Shown one piece after another: positions 1 to 8,558 of a DNA stretch of 64,000 nt. Within the stretch, counting starts at the first letter, position 1. The number at the start of each line of letters is the position of its first letter. Under the pieces are notes generated by a model that was not told the DNA's origin, searched no databases, and was given only the letters and a program-made list of their open reading frames with translations. The translations under genes were made by a program, and so were the position numbers. The DNA comes from Elusimicrobiota bacterium (GTDB taxonomy: Bacteria; Elusimicrobiota; Elusimicrobia; Elusimicrobiales; UBA9959), in contig DMES01000037.1 in the NCBI GenBank assembly GCA_003450815.1, forward strand, positions 5,059 to 69,058, in the 5' to 3' direction.

Positions 1-31
1 GGCGCACTCCATATCATACCTTCACCCCTTG

Positions 32-1660
32 TTAAAGACTTGGGTGAGCTGGTTTTGAGGGAGTTTTTGCAAAAAAAAGATTCTTTACGCGCCCGGCCCC
101 GATATAAAATCCGGTATGCCTGCCAAGGCTGTCGCCTATAAACCTCAGGGTGATCCATATGCCTGTAAACAAATCTTCGCACACAAGCCGAAGCAGTTCT
201 TTTACATTGCCCTGCCTGATTAATTGTAGTTTTCCGTCTTCTAACGTAACTTTATACACCGTGTCCAGTTCATCGCAATAATATTCACCAGCAAAGGCTT
301 TTAGTTTTTCTAGATTAATCGTTACCGGATCCATTTTGTGATAAACATCAGGTCTCCCACCGTCTTTTCTTGCTACCAACTGGAAAGGTTTTTTTGGTTT
401 GCTTCTTTCGAATTTAATATCAAAAGAGTTCGCAGTCGCTACAAAGTGATTTAAACTGACCGAGTCTAATGGGTAACATGTCCCGGAAATGCCTAAAATC
501 ATTTTTCCATCTTTGACTAAGATTTCCGCAACGCCGCCGTTTTTTGAATTAACATAAAATCCGGACTTGTTCTCCATTGCAGGTAGCGATATAAGCGTTT
601 TTCTGGTATGTGTCGAATGAGGCTTGTTCGTTTTTTCTGCAAAATCACCAGCCAGGCAAAGGTCAACTATTTGTTTCGCAATCTGTGTCGGGTGTGTATT
701 GCCTAAATTTGACAAACAAATAACAGAGAATTTTCTTTGAGGTAATCGAAGCATTTCTGCCCTGTATCCAGCCCAGCTTCCTCCATGGCTGATCATCTTT
801 ATGCCTCTGTAAGAGGTAACGAATAAACCGAAAGCATAATCTAACGGGGCCCCATTGTTGAGCCTTCCCGGAGTGGTAATCTCTTTAATCAAATTCTGAC
901 CACCTCCGCCGAGTTTGTTATGATAAAAATTCTGATCCCAAAGGAAAAGATCTTCTGTTGTGGTATTTACTCCGCCATCACCCACAACATCAAAAATAGA
1001 CATATCAATTTTAAAACCTTGGTTTCCTGATGAATAGCCTGTGGCTTTGTTTTTTACAATCATGGAGAAGTCATCATGGAAGTGGGTGTTTTTCATTCCA
1101 AGCGGCGAAAAGATATTCTCTTCAGCAAAATCACGTAGTGATTGTCCGGAAACCCGTTTTACGATCTCACCCAGCAAAAGGTAGCCGGAATTGCTATATA
1201 AAAATTCTTTGCCAGGTTTAAAATTAAGTGCTTTTTGTCTTGAGATAAGCCCAATTATTTCCTCATCAGGATATTCATTCTCAAGACGCATCCCGGTCAG
1301 TTCCATAAGTGTCAAATAATCACGGATACCGCTTATATGATGAATTAAGTGACGAATGGTGATAGTGTCTTGATATCTTGACATTTCCGGAATATGTCTT
1401 TGAATGTCATCCTCCAAGGAGAGCTTGCCTTCACTTGCAAGAACAGCAACACAAAATGCAACAAATTGCTTGGAAGTTGACCCAATGTCAAATACGGATG
1501 TAGTTGAGATTGGGATGTTATGTTCTAAACTGGCCATGCCATACCCGCGCTTAAATATTATTTTTCCGTTCTTAACGATTGCCAAAGAAAATCCGGGAGA
1601 ATCCGGTTTATTCCATTCAACGAATAGCTGGTCGATTTTATTAACGGGAATTGTTTTCAT
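32..1660 (-). CDS. Serine beta-lactamase-family hydrolase (class C / PF00144 type)
   Basis: Complete 542-aa gene. The three active-site elements of the penicillin-binding-protein/beta-lactamase fold are present in order: SxxK as S61-T-S-K64 (nucleophile and general base), YSN at residues 155-157, and HGG at 292-294. After about residue 340 there is a long C-terminal region without a recognised catalytic motif, as in many esterase or D-aminopeptidase-like members. No signal peptide or membrane segment is visible, so a cytoplasmic location is likely unless export uses another route. Substrate cannot be told from sequence; family members include esterases, peptidases and beta-lactamases. The gene is AT-richer than the envelope genes further right, hinting at a different origin. 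Confidence 0.85.
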   Translation of the reverse strand: MKTIPVNKIDQLFVEWNKPDSPGFSLAIVKNGKIIFKRGYGMASLEHNIPISTTSVFDIGSTSKQFVAFCVAVLASEGKLSLEDDIQRHIPEMSRYQDTITIRHLIHHISGIRDYLTLMELTGMRLENEYPDEEIIGLISRQKALNFKPGKEFLYSNSGYLLLGEIVKRVSGQSLRDFAEENIFSPLGMKNTHFHDDFSMIVKNKATGYSSGNQGFKIDMSIFDVVGDGGVNTTTEDLFLWDQNFYHNKLGGGGQNLIKEITTPGRLNNGAPLDYAFGLFVTSYRGIKMISHGGSWAGYRAEMLRLPQRKFSVICLSNLGNTHPTQIAKQIVDLCLAGDFAEKTNKPHSTHTRKTLISLPAMENKSGFYVNSKNGGVAEILVKDGKMILGISGTCYPLDSVSLNHFVATANSFDIKFERSKPKKPFQLVARKDGGRPDVYHKMDPVTINLEKLKAFAGEYYCDELDTVYKVTLEDGKLQLIRQGNVKELLRLVCEDLFTGIWITLRFIGDSLGRHTGFYIGAGRVKNLFFAKTPSKPAHPSL

Positions 1661-1755
1661 ATAAAAATGACTCTCTCTTGCTGTTTTAAAAAATCTTAAA
1701 TTGCGATATTGGTTTTAACCTTTTTAGAAGCTTCTACTTTAAAATATTGGACATC

Positions 1756-2631
1756 TTAAGTGGAATTTTCGCTTTTAAGTATCCTGGGTATAACGTGTGA
1801 ACAGAGCACACATGGATCTGAGTCCGCCGGAGACAAGTTTTTTTTAGGCAAACCAGACATCTGCAGGAGTCTGCCAAATGAAAACCTAGAAATTAATTTA
1901 TAAAACCGACTACGCCGATGTATTTCTACGGTGGGGTGTACATAGTTTCTATTGTCAGACGCAGAAGCAAGAAAAGCACAGCAGGTGGTAAAGCCAAAGC
2001 CGCAATTATATACAAGTTTACCGAGATTTGGGCAGGTTTTTTTAAAAACATTACCATCAACTCGTTTATACCTGTACTCTATAGCATTCTTCTTTGCATT
2101 CCCTATTGATAAGACTTTCTGAATAGTAATAGGTACTCCAGGCAATTTAATACTGTTTAAAAAAACAAGATCCAATGGGGATTCTATCGCACAAACAATA
2201 CTGAAAGATAGATTTAATTTAGCGCATGCTTCAAAAAGGTTGTAAATATGCGTAACGGGGGCAAATTTCGCATGAAATTTATCATAAGACATCTGTACAC
2301 TATGTAGCACACTAAAAGACCTGAGAGTTTTTTCCGCGGAGGCGGGGCTTATGGCAAAATGACCATTGGTAACTATACGGGTTCTTATTTTATTGGGATC
2401 ATCGATTGCCGAAAGAATTTTGGTTATTTCTTTAATATACAGTGTGGGCTCACCTCCCGTGAAGATAAGGGAGCGTGGATGATACTTATTAATTGTTTCA
2501 ATTTGTAGGGAAACTTCCCTACTGGAAATCTTTTTGCGTCCTAAATTTCGATCTACAATGCAATGCCGGCACTGAAAATTACATCTAGTGCCGACAGTGA
2601 TTCCAAGCTCCAAATTGCCCGCACCACTCAT
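1756..2631 (-). CDS. Radical SAM protein coupled to an upstream small peptide gene
   Basis: 291 aa. The CxxxCxxC motif binding the SAM-cleaving [4Fe-4S] cluster is C17-NFQ-C21-RH-C24, and a GGEPT SAM-contact motif follows near residue 58. The C-terminal third holds further cysteines (TCP, NCG, TCC, and a final CVLC) that could bind an auxiliary cluster, though they do not match the CX2CX5C pattern of the radical SAM enzymes at 35-48 kb. The ATG overlaps the TGA of the preceding 67-aa gene (ATGA), so the two are translationally coupled. Substrate unknown; a peptide-modifying role is inferred from that coupling. Codon use is AT-rich compared with the envelope locus. Confidence 0.8.
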   Translation of the reverse strand: MSGAGNLELGITVGTRCNFQCRHCIVDRNLGRKKISSREVSLQIETINKYHPRSLIFTGGEPTLYIKEITKILSAIDDPNKIRTRIVTNGHFAISPASAEKTLRSFSVLHSVQMSYDKFHAKFAPVTHIYNLFEACAKLNLSFSIVCAIESPLDLVFLNSIKLPGVPITIQKVLSIGNAKKNAIEYRYKRVDGNVFKKTCPNLGKLVYNCGFGFTTCCAFLASASDNRNYVHPTVEIHRRSRFYKLISRFSFGRLLQMSGLPKKNLSPADSDPCVLCSHVIPRILKSENST

Positions 2632-2831
2632 TCCCGTTTGGTGTTTTCTGTGGGTAGGCGGGTAGATGGATCAGAGCACTGGATATTGCCATCTGAGTGA
2701 TTCGCTCTCAGTATATAAAAAGCTGTTTTCTGTCCGGTAGACAGCTTTTGAACATACTGGATAGCGCTACTCATCGGGAAAAGGCCAATCGAAACCAAAA
2801 ATGCCGCTATCACCTTATCGTTAATTTTCAT
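2628..2831 (-). CDS. Small exported peptide, candidate radical SAM substrate
   Basis: 67 aa, starting at the ATG preceded by a strong GGGGAGGA ribosome site. I rejected longer upstream starts because this site is far better and they would run through the promoter and terminator. Residues 1-22 look like a signal peptide (MKIN, then a hydrophobic stretch ending SSA). The remainder is short and polar with one cysteine (NIQCSD). Its stop overlaps the start of the radical SAM gene, the arrangement expected of a precursor and its maturase, but no repeat or known RiPP motif is seen. It could equally be an unrelated short secreted peptide. Confidence 0.55.
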   Translation of the reverse strand: MKINDKVIAAFLVSIGLFPMSSAIQYVQKLSTGQKTAFYILRANHSDGNIQCSDPSTRLPTENTKRE

Positions 2832-2853
2832 TTTATCCTCCCCTCTAATACTT

Positions 2854-2882
2854 ATTTTACCATTATTGCCGCCGCTGCTCAA
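2854..2882 (-). promoter_or_regulatory. Candidate sigma-70-type promoter for the peptide/radical SAM pair
   Basis: On the minus strand TTGAGC and TAAAAT are separated by exactly 17 bases, about 20 bases upstream of the GGGGAGGA ribosome site of the 67-aa gene. It lies just downstream of the terminator that ends the preceding transcript. Read from sequence only. Confidence 0.45.
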
Positions 2883-2913
2883 AAAAAGGGAAAGCAAATT
2901 TATTCGCTTTCCC
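2881..2913 (-). terminator. Intrinsic terminator
   Basis: Perfect 8-bp stem GGGAAAGC/GCTTTCCC with a 10-base loop. Read on the minus strand it is followed by seven consecutive T, the classic rho-independent form. It would end transcripts coming from the genes at 3150-4072. Confidence 0.75.
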
Positions 2914-3149
2914 TGGGTGCACCGGATTATGGTCCGGTCGTGATACTCTGGCGCCAATCCGCCAAATTACAAGGATAACTGCAAGTATAGGTTAGCCGCC
3001 GGATTCTCATACTACAAGGGCCGGAAGTCCTATGTGCTTTTGGGCCCAGAAAAGCAATTCTGGGCTTTGCTTTTTACAATGTGCCCGTGGTTTATTTTTG
3101 AAGTAAGTCATATATGTGGAAGATATTCGTTGTTCCAGTAGGATAAGAG
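2914..3149. other. Non-coding stretch with one plus-strand hairpin
   Basis: Together with the promoter and terminator next to it, the region 2832-3149 carries no convincing gene. At 3044-3065 an 8-bp stem GCCCAGAA/TTCTGGGC with loop AAGCAA is followed by TTTGCTTTTT on the plus strand, a possible terminator, but I see no plus-strand gene for it to serve. Confidence 0.4.
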
Positions 3150-3353
3150 TTATTTGCCTTGTTTGTTTATTCTTTCCAGTATCCACACATGTGCCCGGTG
3201 GCCCAAATAGGCGCCTACGGCAAAAGTCATTGGGGGTAAGACAATCTGGAATATTTTAGGAAGGCATACATAGTTATGCGCACCTAAAATAATTGGCAGA
3301 ATTATCCCAGCTAGGGCGCCGATGAAAGCGCCATGTTCATGTTTAAGTTTCAT
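3150..3353 (-). CDS. Small membrane protein, unknown function
   Basis: 67 aa with two hydrophobic segments (about residues 9-24 and 35-52) separated by a short loop containing the single cysteine (NYVCLP). It ends in a basic tail. The ATG is preceded by AAGGAGAG at good spacing, which supports a real gene despite its size. It follows the secreted cysteine-rich protein on the same strand after a short gap and ends before the terminator at 2881-2913, so the two probably share a transcript. I do not recognise a family. Confidence 0.6.
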   Translation of the reverse strand: MKLKHEHGAFIGALAGIILPIILGAHNYVCLPKIFQIVLPPMTFAVGAYLGHRAHVWILERINKQGK

Positions 3354-3406
3354 TTTACTCTCCTTAGCTTTTTTGATCCGCAGTCAAAAGTATAAATGAG
3401 GTTTAA

Positions 3407-4072
3407 TTAACCACCTATGGGTGGTTCACAATTCCAGTTAGAGCAATAACGTTCAGGAATACAAGATGGTATAATCGTAGCTACTGCCTTGCATATCATA
3501 TAGGTGGCAGTGCATTCCGGCATAGTCCAGACTCCGCCAACCCATGACCCAGCTGCGCAAAGCCCGCCCACTTGCTCGCAAACATCCTTGTATACAGTGA
3601 CATCATGACATACATCACGATAACTGTATTCTGAGCATGTGCAAACTCCGGGTGATCTTGTGGGCAGCAAACAATTTTCAGGAAGCGTATGTGTCGAACC
3701 CTTTACAGCATACACAAAATCGTATTTTTGCTCCAAAGTTCCTTGGTCACGCAGGCATTCGAATCCGTCGCGAAGCTGGGGCGCAAGATTATTCGCATTT
3801 ACATAAGCCATTGCGGAGCCAATAGCCTCATCCATTGCTATTAACATGCGCGGGCTGAAAACAGGTTCCGCTTCAACTGTTAAAACCGCCGCCGGCTTCG
3901 GTTTCTCACACGCTATATTATCATTTTGGCTGGAATCAGCGGTTTTTATTGCTTCCATGAAGTTTATGCCACCTAAAGCTTTGCCGTCAAAGTCTACTTT
4001 TATATCCTCGGCATGAACAACGCCAAGTCCCAAACCGGCCACCGCCGCAACCGCCAGTATTAGTCTTTTCAT
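3407..4072 (-). CDS. Secreted cysteine-rich protein, unknown function
   Basis: 221 aa. Residues 1-21 form a clear signal peptide (MKRLILAVAAV... ending VVHA-ED). The mature part has 13 cysteines, mostly in the last 120 residues and often in close pairs (CTC, YRDVC, KDVC, GLC), implying a disulfide-stabilised extracytoplasmic protein. A GGAG ribosome site precedes the ATG. No enzymatic motif is visible and I do not recognise a family. Its cysteine-rich nature recalls the membrane-anchored protein at 31285-32301, but the two do not obviously align. Confidence 0.65.
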   Translation of the reverse strand: MKRLILAVAAVAGLGLGVVHAEDIKVDFDGKALGGINFMEAIKTADSSQNDNIACEKPKPAAVLTVEAEPVFSPRMLIAMDEAIGSAMAYVNANNLAPQLRDGFECLRDQGTLEQKYDFVYAVKGSTHTLPENCLLPTRSPGVCTCSEYSYRDVCHDVTVYKDVCEQVGGLCAAGSWVGGVWTMPECTATYMICKAVATIIPSCIPERYCSNWNCEPPIGG

Positions 4073-4154
4073 CTTTTTTCTCCGGTCTTTTTGAATTACC
4101 GGTGAAGTTTTTCTCGCCGGTTTTGCTTATGCCTCTCACGGAGCAATTTTTGTG

Positions 4155-4183
4155 CCAAAATCAGGCAGATAGCCTGATTTTGG
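4155..4183. repeat. Inverted repeat, 12-bp perfect stem
   Basis: CCAAAATCAGGC pairs with GCCTGATTTTGG around the loop AGATA. Read on the minus strand it is followed by CACAAAAATTG, a weak T-poor tail, so a terminator role is uncertain. Confidence 0.6.
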
Positions 4184-4248
4184 GCGGTTTCATTGGGAAA
4201 ATATGGAGTTGAGTATTTATCAGGAGTAAGGAAAGCGGGCAAAAACAT

Positions 4249-4280
4249 TTTCATTTGAAAACATTTGTTTTCAAATGAAA
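4249..4280. repeat. Inverted repeat, 14-bp perfect stem
   Basis: TTTCATTTGAAAAC and GTTTTCAAATGAAA flank a 4-base loop ATTT. It is AT-rich and lacks a T-run, so it could be an operator-like palindrome or the remnant of a small mobile element rather than a terminator. Confidence 0.6.
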
Positions 4281-4550
4281 TGAAAAACCGCTTTAAGCAG
4301 AAATTAAAAAAGCATGCTGGCAGCGCTATTTTCCGCCGGTCAGCTATAAACACCGACTGAAGCATCTTGCATTTAAGCGTTTAATCAACGTCCCGCCTGC
4401 CACCACGAGAACCAATATTCGCGTATTTTGGGGCCATAAGGAATTAAATGCACCGACCCGGCTGGCCGCATCAGTTTAGGGATGGGGGACGCAGCTTTGT
4501 TTCTTGGTTATTTTGCCGTATCGCAGATTATTTCAAAGACTGACGAGAAA

Positions 4551-4682
4551 AATTCAAGGCACTCTGAAAAGTGCCCTGAATTTTTCCCTGGGAGTTAGAC
4601 AAGGTTTTATCCTGAAAAACGGCGTTGTTAGCCGTTTTTCAGGATTTAGAATTTCTAATAAGCGCGCGTTGCGCGCGCTTAT
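4551..4682. repeat. Three consecutive hairpins 3' of the ZIP transporter gene
   Basis: From left to right: an AATTCA-GGCAC / GTGCC-TGAATT stem (about 4551-4583); a 14-bp stem TCCTGAAAAACGGC / GCCGTTTTTCAGGA (about 4609-4643); and AATAAGCGCGCG / CGCGCGCTTAT (about 4657-4682), the last touching the transporter stop codon. They may act as a compound terminator or mRNA 3'-stabiliser for the minus-strand envelope transcript. Confidence 0.5.
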
Positions 4683-5404
4683 CTGCCTATCGCGGTTATA
4701 GCCATAACCGCGACATAACCTAACGCGTAAAAAGCAGGGATAAGACGGTCGTGCGTTTTATGCAGGCCCGGCAAGATGTCCGCCATGGCGATATAGAGGA
4801 AAGAGCCGCCGCTTATGCCTAGCAGAAGGGATTCGGTCCAAGGGGTTACGCTCAGGAAAAAGGGCTCCACTATCAGCGCCCCAAGCGGCGTGGCGAGTGC
4901 CAGCAGCAGGCTTAAATACATGGCCCGTTTGACGGTGCGGCCGGAATGCAGCAGAAGCGATACCAAGGCTATGCCGTCGGCGAGTTTGTGCAGAATAACG
5001 CCTAGCGAGATATTAAGGCCCGCGAGCGAACCCGTTTTAAAACCCACCGCGATGTTGAACCCGTCAAGCACCGAGTGCACTGTCATGGCAGCCAGCGCGA
5101 AGGCGCCAAGCGCGTGCTCATGCACTTCGCAATTTTCCATGTATTCGCCGGAGGAATTTATTACCGTGAAATTTTCAAGCGCGAAAAGAGTGAGCAGCGC
5201 CGCCAGGCAGCCGTAGGCCGCGGCCCCGGGGTTCAGGCGCCATGCTTCGGGGAAAATGTCAAGGAAAGCCGCCGACAGCAGAACTCCCGCCGAAAAAGCC
5301 AGCGTGCGCGAAAGCAGGCGCTTGTTCACGGCGCCGAAGCGGGCGGTCAGTCCCGCTCCAAGCATTGTGAAGGCTACGGCGATAAGGCTGAAGAGATAGA
5401 TCAT
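4679..5404 (-). CDS. ZIP-family divalent metal transporter
   Basis: 241 aa integral membrane protein with about eight hydrophobic segments. The two ZIP metal-binding helices are visible: HSVLDGFNIA (H110, D114) and HKLADG (H139, D143), with a histidine-containing loop just before them (CEVHEHA, residues 92-98). The family imports Zn2+, Fe2+ or Mn2+ across the inner membrane, and length and motifs fit bacterial ZupT/GufA-like members. It is the last gene of the minus-strand envelope run, about 100 bases after msbA, and is followed by several hairpins. The metal cannot be predicted. Confidence 0.85.
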   Translation of the reverse strand: MIYLFSLIAVAFTMLGAGLTARFGAVNKRLLSRTLAFSAGVLLSAAFLDIFPEAWRLNPGAAAYGCLAALLTLFALENFTVINSSGEYMENCEVHEHALGAFALAAMTVHSVLDGFNIAVGFKTGSLAGLNISLGVILHKLADGIALVSLLLHSGRTVKRAMYLSLLLALATPLGALIVEPFFLSVTPWTESLLLGISGGSFLYIAMADILPGLHKTHDRLIPAFYALGYVAVMAITAIGR

Positions 5405-5475
5405 GCAAATTCCCCGGAGGGAATTTGACGCCTATACAGGTATTGAAGTATTGTTTGTCTCATCCTTACATAACT

Positions 5476-5503
5476 TCCGAAAATTGTGGTTGCAATTTTC
5501 GGA
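5476..5503. repeat. Palindrome TCCGAAAATTG / CAATTTTCGGA after msbA
   Basis: An 11-bp perfect inverted repeat with a 6-base loop, placed directly after the msbA stop codon. Nearly the same palindrome follows the bamA stop codon at 17770-17794, so this is a dispersed intergenic hairpin. There is no T-run, so it is not a standard terminator. Confidence 0.65.
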
Positions 5504-7273
5504 CTAATTCTGCGCTTCGTAGAGCGCCTTGTAAACCCCGTTTTTAGCCAGCAGTTCTTCGTGATTGCCCGTTTCCGCCAGTTCACCCTGTCTTAACACG
5601 AAAATTTTATCCGCGTTCCTTACTGTGGACAAGCGGTGCGCCACCATTACCACTGTGCGGCCCTTTAAAATCCGCTCTATGGCCGCCTGCACCACCTGCT
5701 CGCTGGTTGTATCCAGGTTTGAAGTGGCCTCGTCCAAAAGCAGTATTTCCGGTTTTTTTATTATGGCTCGCGCTATGGCAAGGCGCTGGCGCTGGCCGCC
5801 TGAAAGCTTTACGCCGCGCTCGCCCAGGCGGGTGTCGTAACCCTGCGGCATGGCTTTTATGAAATTATGGACATCGGCCGCAGTGGCTGCCTCAATAACT
5901 TCATCCATTGTGGCGGCCGGCTTGCCTATGGTGATGTTTTTTAAAACTGTGTCGTCAAAGAGTATGGTGTCCTGCGTCACAAGGCCCATGTGGTCTTTAA
6001 GCTCTTTGGTGTCTATCTCGCGCAACTCCCGCCCGTCTATTAAAACCCGGCCTGTGACAGGGTCAAAAAACCTGAGCAGCAGGTGGATAATGGTGGTTTT
6101 TCCGGAGCCAGAAGGCCCCACAAAGGCGGCCACCTGCCCCGGCTCAATCTGGAAGCTGAGGTTTTTAAGCACCTGTGTGTCGCGGGAGGGGTACTTGTAG
6201 CCCAGGCGGTCAAATTCTATGCGGCCCTGAACACATTCTAGCGGCTTCGGGTTGTTTACTATGGTTACTGTCGGTTTTTCTTCCAGGATCTGAAAGATGC
6301 GTTCCCAGGAAGCCAGGCCAAGCTGTAGTTTTGAGTTGAGGTTGGCTATGTTCTTAAGCGGCATGTAGGCGGTAAAGAAAGCCGCTATAAAGGAGAAGAA
6401 AGCGGCGGTAGTCATGGTGCCTTCAAAAATAGCGTGTCCCCCAAGGTAAATTACAACCATCATTATGATGCTGCCTATAAACTCCATAAGCGGGCCGGTA
6501 AGGGCGGCGGCGCGCAGGTAGCGCATGGTTTTTCCGAAGTAGTCGTCGTTTGAGCGGCGGAATTTGGCTATAGCCTCTTCTTCGTAGTTAAAGGCTTTTA
6601 CCACTGTCATGCCCTGCAGGCTTTCCTGGAAGCGGTGGGAGATCTCGCCCACTATCACCTGGGATTCCATGCTGGATTTACGCATTTTTTTGCCCAGCAC
6701 TTTCATCACTGTGGAGGCGACCGGTATGATTACAAGCGAGATAAGCGCGAAGCGCCAGTTTACATAGAAAAGGACGCCTATAAGCCCCATTACGGTAAGC
6801 GAGTCGCGTATGAGGTAAAGCGGCACAAACTGCACGGCGGACTGCACATTATTCAGGTCGTTTATAACCCGGCTCATCACATCGGAGGAGCGTTTGCGCC
6901 AGTAAAATTCTATGGACAGGCGGTGGATGTGGGTAAAAAGGTCGTCGCGTATCTGCTGGACCGCTTTCTGGCCTATCCAGCTCATCAGGTAGCCGTTTAT
7001 GTATTCGGCCGCCATGCGCACTATGGCTAGTATGGGCAGGCCTATAAGCACCAGGCGCAGCATGTCCAGGTTCTTTTCTATGAACACGCCCTGTATTACC
7101 GGGCCCATCAGGTAAACCAGTCCGCCGCGCACGGTGGCAAGGGCTATCATGGAAAGCGCCGCGTGCGCAAATTTTTTCTTGTAAGGTTTTATGTATTCAA
7201 AAAGAGTTCTGGTCAGATAAGAGGTCTGGTTTTTGGCGGTTTGCGCGTCAGATTTGGTTTTTGTGTCGGGCAT
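5504..7273 (-). CDS. msbA: MsbA-type lipid A / multidrug ABC exporter
   Basis: 589-aa half-transporter fusing a six-helix membrane domain (about residues 30-320) to a nucleotide-binding domain. Visible ATPase motifs are Walker A GPSGSGKTT (386-394), signature LSGGQ (490-494), Walker B LLLDE (511-515) and the switch histidine in VAHRLST (H546). Length and fold match MsbA, which flips lipid A core across the inner membrane. Its place after lpxB at the end of a lipid A gene run supports that role rather than drug export. It starts 123 bases downstream of lpxB. Confidence 0.88.
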   Translation of the reverse strand: MPDTKTKSDAQTAKNQTSYLTRTLFEYIKPYKKKFAHAALSMIALATVRGGLVYLMGPVIQGVFIEKNLDMLRLVLIGLPILAIVRMAAEYINGYLMSWIGQKAVQQIRDDLFTHIHRLSIEFYWRKRSSDVMSRVINDLNNVQSAVQFVPLYLIRDSLTVMGLIGVLFYVNWRFALISLVIIPVASTVMKVLGKKMRKSSMESQVIVGEISHRFQESLQGMTVVKAFNYEEEAIAKFRRSNDDYFGKTMRYLRAAALTGPLMEFIGSIIMMVVIYLGGHAIFEGTMTTAAFFSFIAAFFTAYMPLKNIANLNSKLQLGLASWERIFQILEEKPTVTIVNNPKPLECVQGRIEFDRLGYKYPSRDTQVLKNLSFQIEPGQVAAFVGPSGSGKTTIIHLLLRFFDPVTGRVLIDGRELREIDTKELKDHMGLVTQDTILFDDTVLKNITIGKPAATMDEVIEAATAADVHNFIKAMPQGYDTRLGERGVKLSGGQRQRLAIARAIIKKPEILLLDEATSNLDTTSEQVVQAAIERILKGRTVVMVAHRLSTVRNADKIFVLRQGELAETGNHEELLAKNGVYKALYEAQN

Positions 7274-7299
7274 ATCAAATATTTAAGCGTTATAACCAA

Positions 7300-7390
7300 G
7301 GTTCACGGTTTAGCGGTTCAAAGGTTGAAGGAGCATCAGGAAAAAATAACCGTGAACCCTGAACTGTGAACCCCTGAACCGTTGAACCAG
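7300..7390. repeat. Short inverted/degenerate repeat between msbA and lpxB
   Basis: A GGTTCACGGTTTAGCGG stretch on the left is mirrored by AACCGTGAACC, GTGAACCCC and CCGTTGAACC on the right, giving a degenerate palindrome of about 90 bases. It belongs to the set of short repeated-word intergenic sequences seen elsewhere in the window. Confidence 0.5.
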
Positions 7391-7396
7391 ACAACC

Positions 7397-8545
7397 TTAA
7401 TTCAAATATGAAAGTATTTTTTCCGCAGCGCGCGCCGCCGCTCCCGGCGAACCGAGCATTGCCCTTAAGGAGGAGAATTCCGCCCGCTGAGCCGTCATTT
7501 TAGGGGGATTGTTGAAGAGGGCGAAGGCTTCCCGGGTCAGGAATTCAACCGTGGCCTTTTCCTGGATAAGCTCTTTTACCGCCGGTTTGTTCAGCAGGAT
7601 GTTTACAAGCGAGATGTACGGTATCTTTATTACCCTGCGCGCCACTTCGTATGTGAGACGGGGCACTTTGTAGGCCACCACCATAGGTATGCCCAGCAGG
7701 GCGTTTTCAAGCGTGGCCGTGCCCGAACAGGTGAAGGCGAAATCCAGTGCGGCGCGTTCTTTGTAGCCGTATTCGCGCACTATCTCAATATCCTTCGACC
7801 AGTATTTTTCCGCCCGTTCAAGGAACGGCACCAGTTTTTCGTCCGGGAATTCCGGCACGGCAAACACTTTCGCTTTGGCGTTCGGGCAGCTTGCCTTTAT
7901 TTTGTAGAATGCGTTCAGGAAAATGGGCAGATGCCGTGAAATTTCGGTCTTTCGTGAGCCGGGCAGTATGCCGATCTGCCAGGAATTATCCGCAGGCGGG
8001 AAAGTCTTTTCCACCGGCGGGGGCAACAGGTCTAAAAGCGGATGCCCCACGAAAGTGACATTGGCCCCGGCTTTTTTGTAGATGGTTTCTTCAAAAGGAA
8101 AGATGACAAAAAGCTCTTTTGTGAGCTTGGCAAGTTTGGCCGCCCTGCCCAGGCGGGAGGCCCACACCTGCGGGCTGATATAATAAAACGCGGGAATGTG
8201 CCGGTGGGCCGCAAGCCCCAGCATCTGGTGGTTGAAGCCGTAAAAATCGACGGCTATAACGCAGGCCGGGCGTTTTTCCTCAAGGTAGCGGCGCACCAGC
8301 TTCAGCAGTTTCAGCCAGAGGAAAAAATTCTTGAAGGGTTCGGAAAATCCCACGGCTCCCACCGAAACAAGGTTGTAAATAAAATGCGAGGACACCTCCT
8401 GCATGCGCATTCCGCCTATAGAGGTTATAGAAAGGTCGGGGTCTTTCTCTTTCAGCGCCCTTATCAGGTTCGCGGCGTGCAAATCTCCCGACGGGTCGCC
8501 GGCGACTATAAGAATATTTTTTGTTGTAGGAGCGATTTTAGACAT
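7397..8545 (-). CDS. lpxB: Lipid-A-disaccharide synthase
   Basis: 382 aa, the usual LpxB length. It joins 2,3-diacylglucosamine-1-phosphate to UDP-2,3-diacylglucosamine to form the lipid A disaccharide at the inner-membrane surface. The N-terminal GDPSGDLHAANL motif (residues 17-28) is characteristic, as are GFSEPFK, the PQVWASR region and the GILPGSRKTEI motif of the GT-B nucleotide-sugar domain. The other lipid A genes lie upstream on the same strand, separated by the oxidoreductase gene and a short repeat element. Confidence 0.93.
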   Translation of the reverse strand: MSKIAPTTKNILIVAGDPSGDLHAANLIRALKEKDPDLSITSIGGMRMQEVSSHFIYNLVSVGAVGFSEPFKNFFLWLKLLKLVRRYLEEKRPACVIAVDFYGFNHQMLGLAAHRHIPAFYYISPQVWASRLGRAAKLAKLTKELFVIFPFEETIYKKAGANVTFVGHPLLDLLPPPVEKTFPPADNSWQIGILPGSRKTEISRHLPIFLNAFYKIKASCPNAKAKVFAVPEFPDEKLVPFLERAEKYWSKDIEIVREYGYKERAALDFAFTCSGTATLENALLGIPMVVAYKVPRLTYEVARRVIKIPYISLVNILLNKPAVKELIQEKATVEFLTREAFALFNNPPKMTAQRAEFSSLRAMLGSPGAAARAAEKILSYLN

Positions 8546-8558
8546 AATTACCGGGGAA

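Larger units (their letters stand above)
4073..4678. other. 606-base non-coding region rich in strong hairpins
   Basis: No convincing gene. The longest frame (4096-4365, minus) runs straight through two strong inverted repeats and has no ribosome site. The region instead holds at least five stem-loops, listed separately where strong. It may be a repeat-decayed stretch, a set of terminators, or contain an unrecognised structured RNA. Confidence 0.5.

Noticed and set aside
2697..2978. Plus-strand frame opposite the 67-aa peptide gene
   Set aside because: It passes through the minus-strand terminator and promoter and shows no protein-like features or start signal.
4096..4365. Minus-strand open frame of 89 codons
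   Set aside because: It runs through two strong inverted repeats, has no ribosome site and no recognisable protein features, so I treat the stretch as non-coding.
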